Source: Phoronis australis (lineage: Eukaryota > Phoronida > Phoronidae). From it: DNA of 21,818 nt. A program made the position numbers and the translations under genes. The stretch is taken from the NCBI GenBank assembly GCA_002633005.1, contig NMRA01000213.1:403667-425484 (forward strand), given 5' to 3'. Position 1 is the first letter of the stretch, and every line of letters begins with the position of its first letter. The notes beneath the pieces were generated by a model that was not told where the DNA came from, ran no database searches, and saw nothing but the letters and a program-made list of their open reading frames with translations. Of the stretch, positions 12,701 through 19,797 are shown piece after piece.

Positions 12701-15700
12701 GTAAGCAATTCTTTTATGAAACGTAGAAAGTGTTTAATATTTCAATTTCAAATGACTTGGTGTTATACTTGAAATTTGGTGTTTATTGTATTTTTTGTAA
12801 ACTTACTTATTAACAAATCAGTAACAGGCTTGTCTAGTGTTAGTAGTTGCAAAAATAACATTTAGATTAGAAGTAGTATGTGTAATGGTAGTAGTAATTG
12901 AAGTGTGTTCTTACTACTGCAGCAATAGTAATGTGGTACATGTACGTTGTAGTCGTTGTGGTAGACATGTAAATGCGCTTCATCTTTAGACTGCATTGCA
13001 CTTGTTTAACTTCACTCGTAGCACAAGGACCGATCCGGGGTGGCTGGGGAGAGTTCGGACCTTGGTCTTCGTGTTTCCGAAGTGACAACCGGACTCGAAC
13101 CAAGGTATGCGACAATCCAGCGCCAAGCGGCGGCGGAGCACAATGTCAGAACGACAGTTCCAGTAGTGAGATCAAGCCCTGTCCAACACCAGCAAAAGTG
13201 AGGATGGCGTTTTACGAAACATTGGGTGGGTGTTCTTTTAAGCTCTTTTTACAAATTCCGATTTTGCGTATTCGACATCATAAACAACTATCGGCGTCTA
13301 CGCTGAATCGTAGGCAACATACGCGTGGTCCGACATGAATTTTCTAGCAAAGAAGTTGTGTGCGATTTAGTAGTGAGTTTTCGGTGACTCTAGACGTACA
13401 GTGCATATGGAGTCGCAAACGAAACAATCGAGTGAGCTTAAACTCTACATTATATAACATCGCATGCTTTAATATAAACGATTAATTAAAAAATATTTGA
13501 CCCGGTTTTGGCTTGTTAACATATATGAACAAGAGCTTTCCCATCTACCTCTCCAAATTAAAATATTTTATTATTTGATGTAAATTAAAATATTATATTA
13601 TTTGATGCCCTCTAAGTCTCTTCAATCCTCAGAAGTTGAGGCAAATTTTAAAAAGTTCTTACATGCGTGACCTACGCATCAGGCGACTTACCCAACACTG
13701 TAAGGAAAGTCCATTCACTGCGAATCACTATTCTGTAACAAAAACAGTATTTATGCTTAGCTGAATCATGCCTTTATCGCTCATGTAACACGGACAAGCG
13801 CCATTACCGGGTACAGATCGAGGATTGACTGAAGTCGCTAAAACAGTGACCTTTAGTAACCTTTACAGCTTATTAATGTCCCGTTCGCTATTTAAATAAA
13901 CACTATGGAATTGTTCAGGGCCATGCAGTTTGCCAATGTAGTGCCTGAGCTGGTTATATTACATCACGTTGTGCTGAAACACCTCCGCGGGAAAATATGT
14001 TCCTAGAACAATGTGTTCTTGACCAAAGATATCTCGCAAACGTTATTTAACTGGAAGAATTTCATGCTGATGGGAATTATATCTAACATACCCACAGTTC
14101 TTTTTATTTGGCTAGAGAATTTTGAGGGCACGAAATTTGAAAATTTCTCGACTTAGTGGCAAAACCGTTTCAGTACACCGGTGCTTCGTATTTTGGCGGA
14201 ACAGCCAACTTCTGAAAGTTGTCCATGTTAGTGTAATACATCAACCCAGAAATATTTTTTGGGAAGCTGCACCCTTAGTCAATACATGAGCTTGTTTTGT
14301 TTCAGACATCCAGTATGGTTGCTATGTGGATAGTTTGAAAAGGGACCTCCCGAAAGAAATCTCGATGTCTGGTCTGACGCCATCAAAGTGTCAGAAAACC
14401 TGTGGCAATACTGGCTACGCGTACGCTGCGGTACAAAATGGCAACGAGTGCTTCTGTGGAAGCTCGTTTGGTGGTCAAGGGAAAGATCGCGTTTCCAAGT
14501 GTAATAAAGCTTGCGCGGGTGACAAAACGCAGAAGTGTGGTGGGCCATGGCGAAACTGGGTGATGCAAGCCTCCAAAGGTACACTTTCATAAATGATATA
14601 ATGATTTGGGAGCAGTACGGTGTGGCTGCACTTAATGGACTTCGCGAAGACATCTGATTGGTCTCTAAACCGGAAATAAAATGTCATTTAGCACATGAAA
14701 TGTGCAATAAATAGTTTCAATTTTCCACTGATTAGTCACGATGGAAATGTTTCTCTAGGCTTACTGTTGTGTCGTGTTGTAAGATTTTCTGTGTTGTGGC
14801 ATGCACTATATACAGTGTCTCACTGAACACACATTGCATCCTATATGCTTTACGACTGTCTCCTACAACGAGCTTTGTTAATCGTCAATCTAAGTTGTAA
14901 ATTCTATCGTGGGCTTACACAAAATGGCAGGTATTTATAAATCACGTGTCTCTGTGGAAATTTGGAGAGCACTGAATTTTACACGTTTATTTACTATCCA
15001 CGTTTTGTCCTTTCAGCATGTATCGCAAATGATAGGTTCCAAGTGATCGCTGTTGACCAAATGGCGTTCCGAGGACACAACTTTGAAACCCACACTGGCG
15101 TTACTAGTGAACTTAACTGCGCCACCATGTGCAAAAATGACGTAAGGTGCAGGTCTGCAGAATACTCCAGCGGGGCATCTACGTGCACCTTCTTAGATGT
15201 CGCGTGGAATAACCAGACGTTGTCTCCCAATTCCTTCGCAGAGAATTCTTCGACGACGCATTTAGAAATTCAGTGTACCTTAGGTAATGTACTTGTAGGG
15301 GTATCGTAAAACATGTCGGGGTGTTTAGGGGTGATTCACCAATAAAAACATGAAAATTTCCAACATGAGGTCCCTTTGGTAATCATATCCTCGGCTATTT
15401 ACAATGTTGTCTACACTCTAAGTGTCTGACAGATCGAGGGATTTGTATAGTGAACCAACCACATTTTGCCAAATACCAAGCCCTCACAACCGTTTTTGGT
15501 CGTGTTTGTAGGGTGAGGCAAAGGGTACCACAGTTGACTTCAGTGTTAATGCCATCATAGGCCTACCAACCGTGGGGAATTTAATAACCTTCGTGCTAAG
15601 AACACGCATACATAAGTCTGAAGTGGAATGACGTCACAGGGTTCTACTTGCTGTTGTTAAAACAAAGTGTTCTCTTGTACATGTACGACGCTTACAGTAG

Positions 15701-18700
15701 AAAATGGAACACGCGCAACATATATTTTCAATTTTAAAAACGGTTGCGATGGGCATCATCCTGACTTTCTTATTCTTCTCGAGACTTAAACGTTTGACAG
15801 GAAAGACTTGTTCACTATTGCGCCACCAGCAAGTCCCTAGCCAGCCAGCTAGTTGTATGAAGACAAGCGTTAAAATACAGCTAGGAATCGATTGGTGTAA
15901 TCTTAACTTAGACCTCAAAATTCCCCACGTCACGTGATAATGGAACTTATGCCACTTTGTAAAAAATCGGAAGGGATGCATGCAATATCTCGGAGCTGAC
16001 CGAAACTCACGTTGCCTCTTACAGTCGTTCAGGGGAAAAGAAATCTAATAATATGTTACTTATTGCGTCATTCCCCGCTTTCAGTATAAAACAGGAAATT
16101 CTGACGTCGAATTGAAAACAGTAAGCTCATGACACGCATATCGGACATTTGCTAAATGTTTGTGTCGTCTTTCGGGAGATCAATACAGCTTTGATTGAGG
16201 AAATTTTCTTCTGTTGACAGTTTTAGGTAGCCCAAATGAACGATCCCAATCAAATTTAGGACCGTACACGCCAATATATTCCACCAGGAGAATGTACACC
16301 AACCGTGAAACACGACCCCTAAGTGGCTTATCCCACGGTGTATTCCATGGCCTTTGATTCACTTGTAAATCTTTATGGGACAAGTTATTATATGTACAGT
16401 AACATACATAAAAAGGTCCGATATAAATGGACAAACTTCGCATCCAATGAGCATGGTACTTCACAGAGTGTGTATTTTCAATGGCTAAATTATTCACTTA
16501 CATTCAATACACAGTTAAGCGCATACACGCTGAGCTCTCTGACACGAAGCTTGTGACGTTTGTCGACCGCTTTACACCGTTGTTTGACCGCACAACACAA
16601 TAAATCTTAACCAATATATATTTCTTCCATTGTCCATTCCAACCATTTCCTGGAAGTAGTTTGTAAATCTGTCCACTACGCTTTTAGGTAAACAACTGAT
16701 AGCAGACAGACAGAACGAATGATCGACATAAGATCGAGAGCCCTAGCATAGCCGCCTCCCATGAACAGTAATCTTATAGTAAAACATAGGTTAATCATCA
16801 CATTCATTCAACATGTTTTCGGACTGCAAAGATGTGACAGTGACCTCATGCGAAACAAGGGTTGTAAAACTTGCTTCAAAACTCGTGACAAGAGTGCACG
16901 ACCGTAGCTGTGAACACCTAGAAATAACCAATGACTTTGATGTCGTGGAAATCCGGCGGCCCCTAATACACATGTTTGCTTTCCTACCTTCCTGTAAAGT
17001 AAACCGTGTCTTATTACATGTAGGCCTAGTTGTTCATGTGAAAGCATTACATTCGGATTTTTATTGCAGATTTGGGATGTCCGCCTGGCTTTTATCTCTA
17101 CAACAACTCAAGGTGTTACGCTTTGACAGGATCTGATTCGTTAAAGGTTACCTTTTCACAGGCACAAGACTACTGCTACGCCAGAGGGAGCCTACTGATA
17201 TCTGTGACGGATGTCAACGAGATTAATGACGTCATTACTTTCACAAACACGTACGTTTGAAATTGTGCACTCTTTAAGAATTTTCGTCGACGTGTCGGTT
17301 TTAACTGGAGCGTTGTTCATTAGGGACACTTAAGTTAAGTTTTGGATTGAAGTGAACTCCTCAAGTTTTCTTCACAGCAAACAGGTGTCGCGATCGTGGG
17401 ATCACTCAACTTCGGTGCCCATCGAAGATATCGGCAGGGGCAACGTAGGCGGCGGCACATCCTCGTATGACGTGCATGCCGGAAGATTTTCTGCGAAATG
17501 TCGCTTCACCCTGGTCAGGAAATTCAGAGACTATCTTCTAATCTGAGCTCCTAACAAAATTGAGTGCTTCTTAAAAAAAACTATCCTTTCTTCCTCTCCC
17601 AGCTCTCAAGCTAACATACAATGTATAGCGCACTCGTCCTCCCACATTTAAAGTATGGTATAACACAGTGGGATTTTGGCAACATAAAGAAACTGCAGGC
17701 AACCCAGAAGAGATTCCTTAGAAATATCTTCTCTGTTAATGCTCGCACTCTTCCCATATGTAAGGAAATCCATCTGCATCAACTTGTAGCAGTAATGAAC
17801 TTTGACGCAGGATCATGAAATTCGGGCATTTGAAGAGTAATTTTTGCTGGTCCCTGTGTACATGTACCTATTTCCAATAGATTTTTCCACGTAATTCTTC
17901 GGAAATTGCAGCCAGCTAGAGAGGCTTTTACGTCATCGTTATTCTAAAGAGTGATTTTGGCAGTGAATCTTTTTGGTATATCCTTATAAAGACGAACTTA
18001 TGAAATATACCGCTTACTGGCACAGTCGCACCAGATCCCATCCGCACAACATTCTCGGTTCTAAAATGTTAACCTTTGCTTTCATGGAGTTTGCCCCACC
18101 CAAAAGCAAATTCTGCAAGGTACGCCTTTGGCGAGGGGATGAAAAACTGGCTAGGGTGACTGAAACAGTGATCATAGGGAGGAAGCTAACTTTAGAACTA
18201 CTTACGTAGGACGGTTGTGCAGGTATCGACAGGCGATGATGGGCGTGGGGAAACTGGTGTCGACCTCGCGGCGAAAATCCGTGGTGGCGGAGGTGGAAAT
18301 GCATTCGACGGGGCCTGGGGTTGCGTTCACATTTGTTTCGCTATTCCACTAAAACAAACTTCCTGCGTGTATGAAAGGTGACGTTTATATGAAAAATTAA
18401 GATCAAGCTGTCCCGCTTTTTGCTCCGCCCGCGGGTCTCTAACAACATTTAACAAAACCACTAAATGTCTTGTTTCATATCGTAAATGTTTAGCGTTACT
18501 AAACCGATCTCAGCGAAGGCATTAATGGACAAAGACCAATGGTTTCTTCAGCTTTCCAACTTTGTTCGTGTTCACTGGAACTTTGCGTTGTAATGAATTC
18601 CAGTGCCAAAGAAAACTAAATGACATGTGGAAAAGGGTGAACTTTGTATTTGGTGCCAACTTTTATATTCTTGATTCAATTTCTTTCTCTTGCCACTATT

Positions 18701-19759
18701 TGGACCCAATCTGGTTTAAGTTTACATTGTATTTTATGCAAGTGAAGTCATTTGCGGCCGATAAATTAAGAAAGTGATCCCTCAACTTTTTCCCAGACAC
18801 GCGTCTTCTGTAGGAGGCACAGTAGAACAATATTGGCTGGGCATGCAGAAACTCGAAACAGAAAAGGGTCGCAAGTGGTATCTTGCCAACAATACAGAAT
18901 TCAATAACAACAGCTACAGCTATTGGCGAAATGGTGAACCGCTACACGACTGCGCAATGATGGACTGCAAGGGACACAACTGCCAATGGGAAGGCGTAGA
19001 TTGCGGTTCACTCCACCATATTATTTGTGAAAGAGAAGGTAATAAAAGGAGAGGTCTCACAGCTGTTGTCGTATTCCCATCCGGTCTTAATTTTTCCCGT
19101 TGAAACATTTGTTCAACCCTGTTCTCACTTTCGGAACTATTCGTAAGATTTTCGCCAACCCCTGTTTTTTTCAGAAATGGGTGTCAATTTTTTTACAAGA
19201 GCGGATAAACATGTGCCACGAATGAAATATTTCAAATTTCAACAAGGCTTTTACTCGATAGGCAAAATATGTCTTTGGGAAGAGTACTCTTACCCGGACA
19301 CGGTCACGAACCAGGCACTTGAAGTATGTGCTCCCATTTTAAAACACTGATTTAAAAAAAAGTGACAAAAATTAGAAGCCAATTGGCCATGCTCAGTTGT
19401 TCAAATCTTCTGTTTTTGATTAAGAAGATGATACAGCTGGGAATCTTTAAGGATCGGTGGAAGTGTTTTTTATGTGAAGAGAAAGCTTTATGGGACGTAG
19501 TTCATTTTTGTTACAGTGCGCCATGAATGAAAAATTGCCCGAGTAGCATTTATCGAACTGTTCAGGCTTTGTTGTTTTTTGTTGATTTGATGCGCTCTGT
19601 CAGTATAACAGTGTTGCGAATTATTGATGAATTTAGATCAGCACTTAGAATGGCGGTTCTTGTTGTGTTCGGTTCAGGAACGGGCACCGGTTTCGGATTC
19701 CGGAAAACAATCTTGTTTTTCTGTGAATTCAGAATATTCTAATTCATTTTTCAATTAGA

Positions 19760-19797
<38 letters not shown>

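Larger units (their letters stand above)
6764..13021 (+). other. 6.3 kb phase 1 intron between CTLD1 and TSP1-1
   Basis: By far the longest intron of the gene. It holds a trinucleotide satellite (6881-7026), a LINE relic (7703-8010), a possible coiled-coil-coding scrap (10849-10965), an AT/CTCAA-rich patch (12255-12310) and degenerate GTA-rich sequence just before the acceptor (12836-12967). The longest open frame is on the minus strand (8024-8485, 153 codons). It shows no family motifs, and part of it reads through AAGATGGCGG-type sequence common in invertebrate repeats, so I do not call it a gene. I recognise nothing in 9020-10840 or 11000-12250. Confidence 0.7.

Noticed and set aside
13198-13203. 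GTGAGG as the donor of the TSP1-1 exon
   Set aside because: It exits in phase 0 and puts the WSC exon out of frame. GTGGGT at 13226 keeps the frame.
17378-17546. Possible alternative exon in the CTLD2 intron after TTTTCTTCACAG
   Set aside because: Its acceptor is in phase with CTLD2, but the only donor-like site exits in phase 0, it has no lectin motif, and including it would destroy the CTLD.
18014-18304. 96-codon minus-strand ORF in a GC-richer patch
   Set aside because: His/Pro/Ser-rich low-complexity translation without a motif, inside an intron.
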